Below, piece by piece: positions 1-11,133 of a stretch of 19,502 nt of DNA (position 1 is its first letter; every line of letters begins with the position of its first letter). The position numbers and the translations under genes were made by a program. Source of the DNA: Entamoeba invadens IP1 (lineage: Eukaryota > Evosea > Mastigamoebida > Endamoebidae); contig NW_004443664.1 of assembly GCF_000330505.1 (NCBI RefSeq), positions 57,280-76,781 on the forward strand, read 5' to 3'. The notes beneath the pieces are model-generated. The model was not told where the DNA came from. It made no database searches and worked only from the letters and a program-made list of their open reading frames with translations.

Positions 1-3000
1 CTGTCAATTTTGCATTCACTTTTTCATTCACATCAAGTGATAACACAAGAATGTTGTCTGGCTTGATGTCTCTGTGTAATATCCCATTCTCGTGTAAATA
101 TTGAATACCTTTTGCCGCATCTAATAAGAATTTAATTCGCAACTTCATATCAATTTCATCCCTCTTTTTGTGTTTGATCAAGTCTTGGAGTGACCCAAAT
201 GATGCAAATTCGGTGACCATACACACCTTACTTGGTATGAATACAGCGCCATAAAAGTGTATGATGTAATCACATCGGAACTTGTCTAGCATTGCAACTT
301 CCTTTTCAAACTCTGCAAGTCCACTTTCATAATTATCAAGTTGTTTCATCTTTTTGATTGCAACACAAACACCTCTGTATTGCCCTTTGTAGACGATCCC
401 AAAACTGCCTTCACCAAGCTTATCGTCTTCGATGATCTCTCTGTAATTTAATTTGGTTGTTTGTTCAGTCTCGATTTCCATTTCAATTTTTGCATTTTCA
501 ATGACACCAGTTGCTATATTTAACGAAGTTATTGCTACATGTTCTTTGGTGACACAAGTACACAGCGGCTTGATAAATATCTCAAACTCGCAGGCATATC
601 CAGGTTTTAATGTCACAAGTGGTGGCACACTTCGTATCTCGTAATAGTCACACCGTTCCATCACACTGAACTGCACTTTCAAGTTGCTGTTGGACACATT
701 TCCGATACATATCAAATCTCTTGTCTCAATATCGATCTTAAGTGGGTCATTGTTATCCAAATCAAATTTCAGTGTTGTCTTGTTTGTCACCAAATTTGCA
801 CTCAATTTGACCATCTCAATGTTTGACCGACTCATTTTGAAGTTGCAAATGTTCTGCTCTTTCTTCTTTTGTTTTCTCTTTTGTATCATTGAAATCACAA
901 TTAGTATTATTGCAAAAATTATCACCAAAATCACAACAGTCACTGACAACGGCACGCCAACCACCAACCCATAATTAGTCTCTTTGACGCAATAATCACC
1001 GGCATCACTTGGTTTGTGAAATCCTTCACATTCTGTGCACTTTGAATTGTTCGCAGAGAGACAAAACTCAACACTTTTGTAACTCACACACTGCGAGTCA
1101 ACCAACACATAATTTTTTTCAACACAGTTTTTACATTTTTGATAGTTGTCACATGAAATGCAGTTTTCAGAACAGTTTTTGCAAATGTAATTATCCAAGT
1201 AATACCCATTTTCACATTTTACACACTTAATTGGCGTTTTAGTAACACAATTAGTCAAGTTGTCATATGACACACACAGTTTATTTTCACTGCCAGATAG
1301 TTTGAAATATTCGTTTCGGCAACTCAAACACGACAAGCCATCAACACAAGTACCACACGACTCATCACAAGCAATGCAGTCTGTTTTCTGTTTGTAATAG
1401 TGGTCTTTGCATATTGCACATCCACCGCCTGTTGGCAATGTCAATTCACATTTTGTAAACAAATCACCAAGTGGTTCACATGTAAAGGTGGAAGATAAAT
1501 AATACTGAGGATCACATGTCAAGCAATATGTTGTGTTGTAACAATGATCACAATGACTAGAACACAACTCACATTCACTGTTAATGTTATAGTAACCAGA
1601 ATTGCATCTCTCACACCCTTTGTTGGTACGAGTGAAACACGAGGTTTCGACACTTTTCATCATTTGTTTTGTGTTAGTAACATTGTTTTCATCGTAATCT
1701 TTATCATCAAAATTTTCTGAACAATTTCCATATTTTAGTTTGAATGTGTCCAAACATTCAACACACATTGATTTTGAAATCAGTGAGTATTTACAGTCAG
1801 CTATTTGAGATTGAGAAATTGGAATACAAAAATCGTATTTTCCTTCATTGTTGAGAGTTTCAATCGGATTAAACCCTTCTTTGCATTGTGAACAAAAGAG
1901 ACCATCGGCTTTGACACACCCAACTTCACTTTGTTCAACACATAATCCATTTGTTTGTACAACATAATTGTCATTGCACTTTTTGCACTTTCCACCTTCA
2001 CAATATTTGCAATTTGGTATTGAACACGCCGAGCATTGTCCATATTTTAGTTCCATGTTAACATCAACACATTGTAAGCAATAATCTTTGCCGTATTTTA
2101 AACAGTTGCTATCGCTATTACAGCTCATTGTTTCAACGTGATAAACTTTATCTTTTGCACACGACAAAATTGTTCTTTTAGCTTTGTAGTTAATACAAAC
2201 TGAAGAGTAATCTGTACATTTTACACATTGATTGTTTTCATTCAAATAATTGCCATTTTCACATTGATAAACGACATTATTTCGAGTTAATCCATTTATA
2301 ATGTTTTGACAAGTCTTTTCATTAACAATGTTATTATCTTCGCATTGAATGCATTCCTTTTGATTTTTGTTGTTTTTCTGATATTTGCATTTTGAAACTG
2401 TGCTTTGGCAGTCTGAGCCAACTGATATTTGATATGAACAGTCACACGACACTTTCGAAAGAGTTGATTTGTTTACACAATTGGTTGCTGGTACACATTT
2501 GTTACTTGACAGATAATACCCGTCTGAACATCTCAAACATTGTTGTTTATTGAAGGCAGTTGCGCACCCATTTTCATTAGTTTCGCATTTCTTTGTTGTT
2601 GTGCTGTAACTTTTGTTTGTACCACACAGTTCACAAAAATTGGTTTGGGAATCAAATGCATATGGCGAATAACAAGCGGTGCAAACAGGAATTCCAACCG
2701 TTTTAGTTGAACAAGTTTGACAATTTGGGATGCCCATGAAACACTTTTCACATGATGTTTCAGTGTTTTTATAACTTCCAGAAGCACAACTCAAACATGT
2801 TTGATTTGAAAAATAATACGGGTCTTGACACGACAAGCACTTGTTTTCTCTTGAATTACATGATTTGCAGTTTGTGATAGTTGTGTTACACGACACACAG
2901 ACGCCACTTTGATTTGGATAGTATCCACTTTCACACTCAACACATTTTCTGTTGTAATCGGAAGAACACGTTTTGCAATTTTGATCAAACGATTTGCAAG

Positions 3001-6000
3001 CAACACACACACGACTCTTAGTTGCTTCAAACACGTAATTGTTGATACAACCCGTGCACTTGCCCGTTGTCTGATCACAGTTTCCATTGCATGTAGTGGC
3101 ACATGAGACACATTTGTATGTCGAGTCACTTGGATACATCCCACTTGTTCGACATGTTACGCATTTTCTCTGATATGTCGAATCACATGTCAAACAGTTT
3201 ATATCAAATAATGCACACGAATCACAAATATAAGCAAATACATAATTTGGTAAACAACTCAAACAAAGACCATTTGTACCATTGCAATTTCCATCACATG
3301 TCGGATTGCATTTAGCACAGCTATAGAAGTATGATCTGCTCGGAAATCTGCCATATGAACACAAGTCACATGCTTTGTCAAAATCTGCTAGACATTTAAT
3401 GCAGTATGAGTCAAATTCAGAACATGGTTTGCAGACTTTTGAAATTGGAGATGTCACTGTGTAATTTACCAAACATTGTGAACAAAATCCCGTTGTCGAG
3501 TCACATGTATTTGGTTTACACGTTGAATCACATGCAACACACTTTCCATTCTGTAAATAAAACCCACTTTTTTCACGACATTTTGAACACACTCTCTCTC
3601 CATTTGAAGCACATTCGACACAATTTGAATCAAAAGTCGTACACTCGACACAGGTCTTGCCCTTTGGATCATCAAACACTTTACCAGAAACACAGTTTGT
3701 GCACATTCCATTTGTTGTGTCGCAACTGCCGCCACATGAAGAATCACATAATTTACACTTTCCAGTGGTAGTATCAGGGTACATATTGGATTTGCATTTG
3801 GTGCAATTTCTTGAACTATTAGAACTGCAAGTCTCACATTTTGCATCAAATGATGTACAAGTTATACACTTTTGTTGCTTTGGTTCATTAAAGACGTAGT
3901 TATCAACACAATTAATACATAAACCATTTGAGTCACATTTTGAACAAGTTGAATCACATGAGACACAATACCCTTTGACCAAATACGAAACATCACTTCG
4001 ACAAGATAGACATTTTCTTTCTGTTGTTGAACAGCTGAGACAGTTTGAATCAAATCCCAAACAACTCTGACACTGTTTTGGGTTTGATGGGTTGATTGTA
4101 TACTGATCATTTGTACAAGTCATGCAATCGCCTGTTGTTGTCGAACACCCATTCGAACAACTGAGGTGACAATACATACAAGAAAACGGCGATGATGGAT
4201 TTGGATATTTGCCAGTTACACATTTTGTGCATTTTCTGGTGGTTTGTGAACACGTCGAACAATCGGGATCATATGAGGTACACAACTGACATTTAACACT
4301 ATCGACACTCTGTTTAGTAAACCCCACTGCACATGTATTGCATATTCCTGTCTTTTTGTCACACCTGTTATTTGCACAAGAAGGATCACACTGAGTACAA
4401 GTGCCATTCGAGTTCAAGTAATAATTGTCTTTACAAGTTGTGCATCTTCTGTATTGATTTTCACCACAAACATCACAATTTGGGTCAAACGAAGAACACG
4501 CCTGACATGATCTGTTGTTGACTAAATATGGTATATAATTGTCAATACACCCGTTACACGTTCCATCAGTGTTACAAGTTTTGCACGACGCGTCGCAAAG
4601 TGAGCACAATCCACTTGAGTTGACATATGAAATACCAGACGCACAAGTTGTGCACTTTTGTTCAGTTTGGCTGCAAGTAACACAATTTGCGATTTCACTG
4701 CATTGGCTGCACCCAAGATTCTTTGGGAAATATCCCGGTTTACAATTTGTGCACCCCAAAGTCGTATGACACCCAGAGGTCTCACAATTTGCATTACAGG
4801 TGAGACACATCGAATTTGAAAGGTATGTCCCGGGCTTGCAAGACAAACAATTTGAAGAAGAATTTGAGCATGTGAGACAGTTGGAGTCGCAAGTTTTACA
4901 TAACCCATTGTCAGATTATAATCCGTCATTACACGAATCACACTTTGTCGTATTTGATATGCAATGCCCGGGCTTACAATTATCACAAGAAATACACTCG
5001 TTGTTCCATAAATACTTCGATCCTGCCTCACAAGACATACAAGTGGTTGAATTGTCTTTGCATGTCTGACATTTAGAAGAACATTTAAGGCATGTGTTAG
5101 ATGCAATATAATACCCATCATTACACGAGTTACATTCAGATGTTGTCGGTCCATTGCAAGATCTGCAAATACTGGGACACTCCAAACAATCATTCTTATC
5201 CAAATAATATCCAATCAAACAACCATAACACTCAATATTGTTTCCAAAAACACAGAATTCGTTTTTTAACTTTGCACATTTGCCATTACCTTCATAATAA
5301 TACCCATCTTTACATTGATAACAATCAAAGTTATAACCATAATCACAATTTGGTATGCATTGTTGACAGGTGTTATTATCAGCCAAATATTTTCCTTTTA
5401 TACAATTTTTACAATTTGTTCTTTCAGGATCATTACAACTCTCACATTCAGAATGACATTTGTTACAAACATTATTTGATAGATAATAGTTCGAATCGCA
5501 CGTCAGACATTTTGTAGTTGTACAAGTAATACAATTCGAAGAACATGGTGAACAGACCCCATTTATTAAAACAAAGCCACTTTTACAAGAATCACAATTG
5601 TTTGCAAAATTACCACTGCAACTAATACAATTTGAATTGCAAGGAACACAATATCCATTTGATAAGTAATAACCAGTTTTACATGTCAGGCAATTGTTTT
5701 CGGCTGTTCCATTACAGGTATTACAATTTGGACTGCATTTGAGACAATACCCATTTGAGTAATAATAATAAGATTTGCATGTTCGGCAATTTCCAGGTCC
5801 ACCAAAACTACACGTGTTACATGAATAATCACACTTCACACAATACCCATATGAGTAATAATAATAATAATTATTACATGTTAAACAATTAGTAGAATAA
5901 GGTCCATTACATGTTTTACAAGATGGGTCACACTTGAAACAATTGCCATTAATCAATTGATAATTTTTATAACAAGAAAGACAGTTGTTTGGATTAGTTC

Positions 6001-7150
6001 CATTACATTTATTACACGATGAATCACATTTTACACAATACCCATCCGAAATGCCATATGAATATGGGCAAGACAAACAATTGTTTGAATTTGGTCCATT
6101 ACAAGATTCACATGAAGAATCACATTTTACACAGTATCCATTGCTGTTAAAATAAGAATATGGACACGATACACAATTGCTTGGCCCTATTCCATTACAA
6201 GAGCTGCATGACGAATCACATTTAATACATTGATTATCTATTAATACATAAGAAAATCTGCACGTTTTGCAATTATTAGCAAAAGGACCATTACAAGATA
6301 AACACAATGAATCACATTTGTAACATGAGTTACCTGAAAAATAATGAGAACTTTGGCATGTTAGACATGTAGTATTTGTACACGTTTTACATTCAGATGG
6401 ACATTTTAGACAAGTGTTAGTTCCTTGTGAATAGTACCCAGTTTTACAAGTATTACACTCCGTATTTGAACCACCATAACACGTTTCACACCAATAATGA
6501 CAACTCAAACAAGTACTTGAACCAGACATGTAATACCCATTTCGGCATGTTAAACAATCATCAATTGTTCCATTGAAACAAGTAATACACGAATAAGAAC
6601 AAGTAAGGCACTTTGTTTTTTGAGTTAAGTACTTGCCATCTTTACATGTTAAACACCCATAATTAGTTTTATCATAACAAGTACTACAATATGAATTACA
6701 TGAGTAACACGAACCGTTTGATAAATAAAACGCATCATTACATTCTACACAATTTGTATCTACACATTGTTTACAATTTGTACAAGAAGTTTTGAGAACT
6801 GTTTTTGTTTTTACAAAATTACTTTTATTCTGTAAAGTTTGTTCAATTAAAATAAACTTGTCAAACACATTGGAATACTTGTATGTATAGTTATTGGTAT
6901 TAAATATTAACTTTAAAGTGTGTTTTGAATTAATAGTGACATCTAAGTGTGTGTTCAGTCCACATTTAATAATGAAACCATTGTCAATAGAAGGCAACTG
7001 AATTCGTTCTGTGGATAAACTCCATTGGAAATTTTGTTCACATTGATTGCCAAATTGAACACATTCAATTTTGTCAGAATACTTACACCATTCAGTTGTT
7101 ATTTTAGAAGATACTATACAAGTGAACAATAATACAATTATTATCGCCAT
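1..7150 (-). CDS. Cysteine-rich transmembrane receptor kinase (Entamoeba TMK type), 3' end outside window, one in-frame stop
   Basis: Reading from the ATG at 7150, the same frame stays open to the left edge (about 2383 codons) except for one TAA at 4916-4918 (codon 745). Seen in order: a hydrophobic signal peptide (residues 1-15, MAIIIVLLFTCIVSS); a long ectodomain of CxxC repeats; one membrane segment at about 2061-2085 (plus-strand 890-970) followed by a basic KRKQKKK stop-transfer; a juxtamembrane beta-rich segment of about 130 residues resembling the Ig/MSP-like module of Entamoeba TMKs; then a kinase N-lobe. The kinase shows the glycine loop GEGSFG (about 2243), the VAIKK lysine (codon at 353-355, residue 2266) and HRDIKPDN (Asp 2361). 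The window ends at KLT, where a DFG would be expected next. The family senses extracellular ligands and signals through a TKL-like kinase. The stop makes this either a pseudogene or an allele/assembly error; continuity of frame and cysteines after it argues for very recent damage. Confidence 0.85.
2891..4597 (-). repeat. Tandem array in TMK ectodomain: 8 units of about 71 residues
   Basis: Eight units of about 213 bases run from the CDASC motif (4597) to just before CNTTI (2890). Each unit has CDxxC near its start, then a C-x2-C-x-NY segment, then C-x2-C-x-FD-x-NC-x2-C, then an RKC-x2-C and a YP turn before the last Cys pair. The unit is a longer version than in the N-terminal array, so the two arrays expanded separately. 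It lies downstream of the stop at 4916-4918 and remains intact. Confidence 0.85.
5546..6316 (-). repeat. Tandem array in TMK ectodomain: 8 units of about 32 residues
   Basis: Between the CDSLC motif (starts 6316) and the CSSNC motif (starts 5545) there are eight consecutive units of about 96 bases. Each follows the pattern C-x3-C-x2-C-NG-x4-NC-x2-C-x8-NGYC-x2-C. Central units are nearly identical (NGYCVKCDSSC recurs), which suggests recent unit duplication or conversion. The array lies upstream of the premature stop. Confidence 0.85.
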
Positions 7151-7177
7151 TGAGTAGACTTTTTAGTTTCATAAAGA

Positions 7178-7189
7178 ATTTATAATACA
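7178..7189 (-). promoter_or_regulatory. TATA-like box of the TMK gene
   Basis: On the minus strand GTATTATAAATT lies 28-39 bases upstream of the ATG at 7150. This resembles the Entamoeba core-promoter TATA variant, and the spacing implies a very short leader. Sequence match only. Confidence 0.4.
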
Positions 7190-8329
7190 ATAATTTTAAG
7201 AACAATAATTAATTAACTAGAAGTTATTTATACATGCTTTTATTTTTGATGTATATTATATTTTCAAACATTAATTATATTATCATAATATTCATGAAAA
7301 TACGAACGCCAACCAAAATGAACACGTAATTGTTTGGTCGTTAATTATTTGTTTTAAACAATATTATAATATATCCAAATTTATTGATTATATAAAAATG
7401 TCAGAAAAGAAAATGAATATTGTTGAAGTTTCAAAAACTTATTAAATACTTTGAAAGATAACTTCTAGCTTACTTTTGGGTTTCAATTTTAGAATATATT
7501 AACGAAAAACAAAACGTTTAATTAATTGGTTGTTTTATTTATATATAAAAAATAAACTAAAAAATTATTATGAAACGTGACATTTTTAATCAACAATATG
7601 GAATTAACATGGTTTTCAAATTATATACTTCTGTACATGAAATGATTGTATTTATTAATTTGTATAATTTAAAATGATAACCACAATAAGGTGAATAAAT
7701 TGAACAATTCACTGAAAATAATACCAAAATTAGATTAAATTCAAATGAAATTTACTCAATATTGCACAATAATCACCATATAGTAATTTTTAATTTATAA
7801 TAGATACTTATATTTTAAACACAAAAGTTTAAATTTTTATACTTTGAAACGTTCAATTCAATTTATTTGAGTAGAAAACATATATTTACAATTATTTTAT
7901 TTCGAAAAAGATAATGAAAATATACCAAAAATATATATTTTTAATCAAGTTTTTGTTTAACAGTATAATATTTTTAATAAAATGAATTTTGAATTACATT
8001 AAAAACGAACTATGTAAACCAATTTAAAATTATTGTAAGAATTTTTGATAATTAAAAATTTTATATTTATTTTTTTTAATATAATCACAAAAATAATAGT
8101 TAAAGTCATTTTTAAAACCGTGCAACTTTGACGTGTCAGTGCAATTTTGTTTATAGTATAATTATAATAAAACAATTATATGTTTTTGAATGTCAAAACA
8201 AAAAAAACACAAACAAATTTCTTTAAAACTAAAACTCTAATTAATATACTATAACTAAATTATAACTAAAGTTGCACATTTTTTCTCAATTAGTTTTTTT
8301 TTGGGTTGCACCAATAAACTGTTACATCT
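7190..8329. other. AT-rich intergenic DNA with scattered GTTGCAC motifs
   Basis: No coding region is supported. The motif GTTGCAC or its reverse complement recurs: GTGCAACTTT at 8120-8129 faces AAAGTTGCAC at 8268-8277 as a 10-base inverted pair, and GGTTGCACC occurs at 8303-8311. A short open frame from 8272 overlaps the repeat that starts near 8330 and is not believed to be a gene. Confidence 0.6.
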
Positions 8330-8654
8330 TTATCAGAATTTTGCAGCGAGAAGGTTTTGAATTACCCGAGTTGGCTTGTCCCTTTATTTACGTTCTCAAA
8401 AAATGTTTAACATCTGCACCATCCACAGACAATAAACAAAGCTGTTTTTTGTTCTGTATGACAGTAGGAATTCTGGATTTTTTATGTTCATCATTAAAAC
8501 AAACAGTTAAACTTATCATTTAAATATCGAATTATATTTTATGTCAATTTTGACCTAATTCGACTTTTTGTTATTGTTGAAAAAAATAGTTTCATTTTTG
8601 TTGTGAGTAAATAACACTGAAAAAATTAAGTTGCACACTTATTCGGAGTGACTT
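8330..8654 (-). repeat. Interspersed repeat, copy A (inverted relative to copy B at 14830)
   Basis: The reverse complement of this stretch aligns over about 325 bases with 14830-15180. Shared blocks include AAGTGTGCAACTT, TTTACTCACAACAAA, TCAACAATAACAAAA, AGTCGAATTAGGT, ACATAAAATATAA, CGATATTTAAATGATAAGTT, GTCATACAGAAC and GACAAGCCAACT. By eye it is roughly 75% identical with small indels. Boundaries are approximate. No clear terminal repeats, tRNA-like boxes or coding capacity were found; family unknown. Confidence 0.8.
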
Positions 8655-9027
8655 AAATTAAAATTTAATGTTCGCGTTTAATTAAAAACAATTAAATAAA
8701 CATAAAAATAATAATTCTACATTTCTTGTCAATAAATGTGTTTTTGTTGTAATTACACATTATAATTAAATAATAGTTCTTGATATATATATATAAATGA
8801 TTAATTTGATGACGTAAATATTTTTATATTAAAATGAAAACGTGTAAATTAATGTAAAACGCATAAATAATAAATACACATTTTTATTTCAAGTTTTTTA
8901 ATAATAATATTAGACAACTACTTTTTGGAAAATTTAAGTTTACACATATTTAAATTGGATTTTTAATTCAAAAAATAATATTGAAATATAATTTCAAGAA
9001 AACAAATAAAGAAGTGACGTGTCGACA
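8655..9027. other. AT-rich intergenic DNA, nothing recognised
   Basis: Very AT-rich with runs of A and T and an (AT)n stretch near 8784-8796. No gene or RNA gene is seen. Confidence 0.6.
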
Positions 9028-9062
9028 TTATATAAAGAATACCACAAGTTGGTAATCATTCA
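9028..9062 (+). promoter_or_regulatory. Core promoter of the profilin gene (TATA-like box plus initiator-like sequence)
   Basis: TTATATAAAG (9028-9037) lies about 27 bases before the ATG. AATCATTCA (9054-9062) just before the ATG resembles the Entamoeba initiator AAAAATTCA. Together they imply a leader of only a few bases and support ATG 9064 as start. Confidence 0.55.
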
Positions 9063-9063
9063 A

Positions 9064-9453
9064 ATGTCGTGGGACGGTTACACAGCTTCAATGATTGGTG
9101 CAGGCAAAGGCCATGGTGGAATTATTCTTGCTACCAATGGAGCAATCATGTCACAAGTTGGCTTGACAATCCAACAAGCAGAAGCAACGACTATTGCAAA
9201 TGCAATCATGTCCGGAAATATAGCAGACTTCCAGTCAAAGGGACTTCATATTGGTGGTGTCAAATACACAGTCACAAGAGCTGACAAAGACGAGGGAACT
9301 GTCTTTGGAAAGGCTGGTGCTGCTGGTGTTTCTATTTACAAGGGAATCAAAGTCATTTTGATTGGATACTTCAAAGACGCATCTGTATCTGCTGGACAGA
9401 ACTCAGACGCAGTCTACAAACTCAAAGATTACATGGGACAATCCGGCTATTAA
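9064..9453 (+). CDS. Profilin
   Basis: Complete 129-residue protein beginning MSWDGY and ending YMGQSGY. Length, the N-terminal aromatic pair (W3, Y6), the GGIILATNGAIM strand and the C-terminal helix KLKDYMGQSGY fit the profilin fold. Profilin binds monomeric actin and promotes nucleotide exchange; the N- and C-terminal aromatic residues make the poly-proline pocket. It acts in the cytoplasm at sites of actin assembly. The ATG at 9064 is chosen over the in-frame GTG at 9019 because profilins begin MSW and because the TATA-like box lies between the two. TAATT at 9457-9461, just after the stop, fits the short Entamoeba polyadenylation signal. GC content is clearly above the flanks, as expected for an expressed housekeeping gene. 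Confidence 0.93.
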   Translation: MSWDGYTASMIGAGKGHGGIILATNGAIMSQVGLTIQQAEATTIANAIMSGNIADFQSKGLHIGGVKYTVTRADKDEGTVFGKAGAAGVSIYKGIKVILIGYFKDASVSAGQNSDAVYKLKDYMGQSGY

Positions 9454-9603
9454 AGTAATTCACTTTTTCATCATTATATATTGTTTTGCAATATAATTAA
9501 CCAATATTTATAATAAAAAACATATAAATGATTGGAATTGTGTTAAAACCTTTTATAATGTTGCGTATCATATAAAAGACTTAATTAATATAAAATTAAA
9601 ACT

Positions 9604-9613
9604 CATATAAACG
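9604..9613 (+). promoter_or_regulatory. TATA-like box before the coiled-coil gene
   Basis: CATATAAACG lies 15-24 bases before the ATG at 9628. This spacing supports 9628 as the intended translation start of the next gene although that ATG is out of frame with the long open frame. Confidence 0.4.
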
Positions 9614-9627
9614 CAGTCTGAAATAGA

Positions 9628-10177
9628 ATGGTTAAAGTAAAAAATAGCAGTGAGAGAGAAGTTGGATAAGAAAAAAAAACTGGAGATACAAAATGAAGAC
9701 GCGGGATTGAAAGAAAAAGTCGAGAACATCACACAAGAAAACGAGAAATTGAAGAAACGTGTTGAAGAGAACGAAAAGGAAAAGGAACGAATTACTCAAC
9801 AAATTCAGGGTCTTGAAGGAGAGAGAGAAACGTATAAACAACTTGTGGAAAAGAAGGAAATTGATATACAGAATTTACTCACAGAAAATGCAAAGAAGAC
9901 AACACCAGGGGAACAAGGGAAGACGATTGATGTTGATGAATATAACGTTGTTGTTGCTGAGAAAGAAAAGATCAAGACTAATATGGAGAAAATGAGAGAA
10001 GGAATATACAGAGAATTGAATAAACTTCAAACACAGAATCAACAAATTACCCAAGAACTATTGGGTGGGTTGGAACAAATAAAACAAAGTACGAAAGTGT
10101 TGATTGATGAGAATAAAAGGGCGAGATGGATATTGGACCTTTTAAAAACTGATGAGAAGGAGAAAAAGACTAATTGA
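9628..10177 (+). CDS. Coiled-coil protein, unknown function, disturbed 5' end
   Basis: The main open frame runs from 9641 to the TGA at 10175-10177, about 178 codons. It is highly charged (Lys, Glu, Gln) with heptad-like spacing of Leu/Ile/Val, so one or more long coiled coils are expected, broken by a TTPGEQGKTIDVDEY linker in the middle. It has no ATG in its first two thirds; the frame opens after a TAA at 9638-9640. The ATG at 9628 is well placed behind a TATA-like box but runs out of frame and stops at 9667-9669. Removing one A from the A-run at 9639-9644 would join the two as MVKVKIAVREKLDKKKK. So either a one-base insertion/sequence error or a decaying gene. No catalytic domain seen; function not assignable. 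Confidence 0.6.
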
Positions 10178-10180
10178 GTG

Positions 10181-10201
10181 TTATTATTATTATTATTATT
10201 A
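10181..10201 (+). repeat. (TTA)7 microsatellite
   Basis: Seven perfect TTA units directly follow the coiled-coil gene stop, within its likely 3' untranslated region. Confidence 0.85.
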
Positions 10202-10300
10202 ATTAATACAAAGAAAAATAATATCAAACGGTTAAATTATTTAGTCATTGTATAAACAATATACAAACAAAGAATTGAACTCGTTTTTAATAAACAAAAG

Positions 10301-10815
10301 ATGTCAAACCAATTACAACCCTTTTATCTTTTAAATGTGTTTCTACATTTCCCAACAAAAAATGATATTGTTAATTTTATATTAATTAACAAGAAACTAC
10401 AATCTGTATCGTATTCTGTCCTCATGAATCCAACTTTTTCCTCGGTTGATACAATCGTTTGGTACATGAAACATTTCTTGCCGTTTACAAATAACTTCAA
10501 TTGGTACATTTCAATATTTAGGATGATTCTTAGCTCAAAACTCGATAACTTGAGTATTTCGGACATGTGATTATAAACACAAACTTTACACTTCGATATT
10601 TAGATAAAGTTGAAATTTGTAAGAATATAAATTATATGGCGTGCCCGTTTGTTTTACATTTGATTTTTTTTCAAAAAATAAAGACCCATGGCCGGTTTGG
10701 GTTAGAAAAGGGGTTTTGGAATAAAAATAATCAAAAAATGATTTTCACAATTTCTTTTTTACTTATTTTTCTTCTTAAAAAAGTTTTGGGTTGTGAAAGT
10801 GTTAAATTAATTTAA
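10301..10815 (+). pseudogene. Frameshifted fragment of an Entamoeba-expanded N-terminal (LRR/BspA-type) protein family
   Basis: The ATG at 10301 starts an 89-residue frame (MSNQLQPFYLLNVFLHF...NFILINKKLQ...) ending at TGA 10568-10570. The pattern LxPxYLxNVxLYF...F.LINKKCQ...NP resembles the N-terminus of a large set of Entamoeba hypothetical/LRR-like proteins; this is from memory of the family. A second frame, -1 relative to the first, continues from 10567 with NTNFTLRYLDKVEICKNI, which reads like the next part of such a protein. It then turns into low-complexity, Phe/Lys-rich sequence from about 10670 to the TAA at 10813-10815. Full members are several hundred residues, so this is a truncated, frameshifted relic. 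An ATTGAACT element (10273-10280) resembles the GAAC promoter element. Confidence 0.5.
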
Positions 10816-11097
10816 AAGGGGTAAATTCACTGTATATTATTATCATTTATGATAACAATTTTATTTAAATTGATTACAAACAATTGCAATATACATCTCG
10901 GCATAAATATTAAACTTATTAAAATGATGTTCATTTATTTAATAATTTTTATTCGTTTTAAATTATTTAATATATATATATTCAACAAAATTAAATGATT
11001 ATAATAAAATATTTGTTCAATTCAAATAATAAGATAAAGAAATTATAGACATTTAAGTATGATTAATTTCTCACAAATTGTTGTTTCTGTTTTCTGC
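10816..11097. other. AT-rich convergent intergenic DNA
   Basis: Lies between the 3' ends of the fragment on the plus strand and the TLDc gene on the minus strand. No feature is recognised. Confidence 0.5.
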
Positions 11098-11133
11098 TTA
11101 CCAATAAATACATTTTGATTTGTTGGTGGAAAA

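Noticed and set aside
1801..5214. Several minus-strand Cys-poor open frames (e.g. 1801-2043, 2533-2787, 3466-3849, 4522-5214) inside the receptor gene
   Set aside because: They are other frames of the same Cys-repeat coding DNA; the receptor frame is continuous across all of them.
453..5517. Plus-strand open frames across 453-5517
   Set aside because: Antisense shadows of the receptor kinase; peptides are His/Ser/Thr/Asn-rich readings of the complementary Cys codons with no domain.
8272..8523. 83-codon plus-strand frame that resembles the minus-strand frame at 15011-15211
   Set aside because: The similarity comes from the shared interspersed repeat DNA; the frames have different lengths, carry indels and show no recognisable protein.
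9019..9063. GTG start at 9019 adding 15 residues to profilin
   Set aside because: Profilins start MSW, the extension contains the TATA-like box, and eukaryotic initiation at GTG is not needed here.
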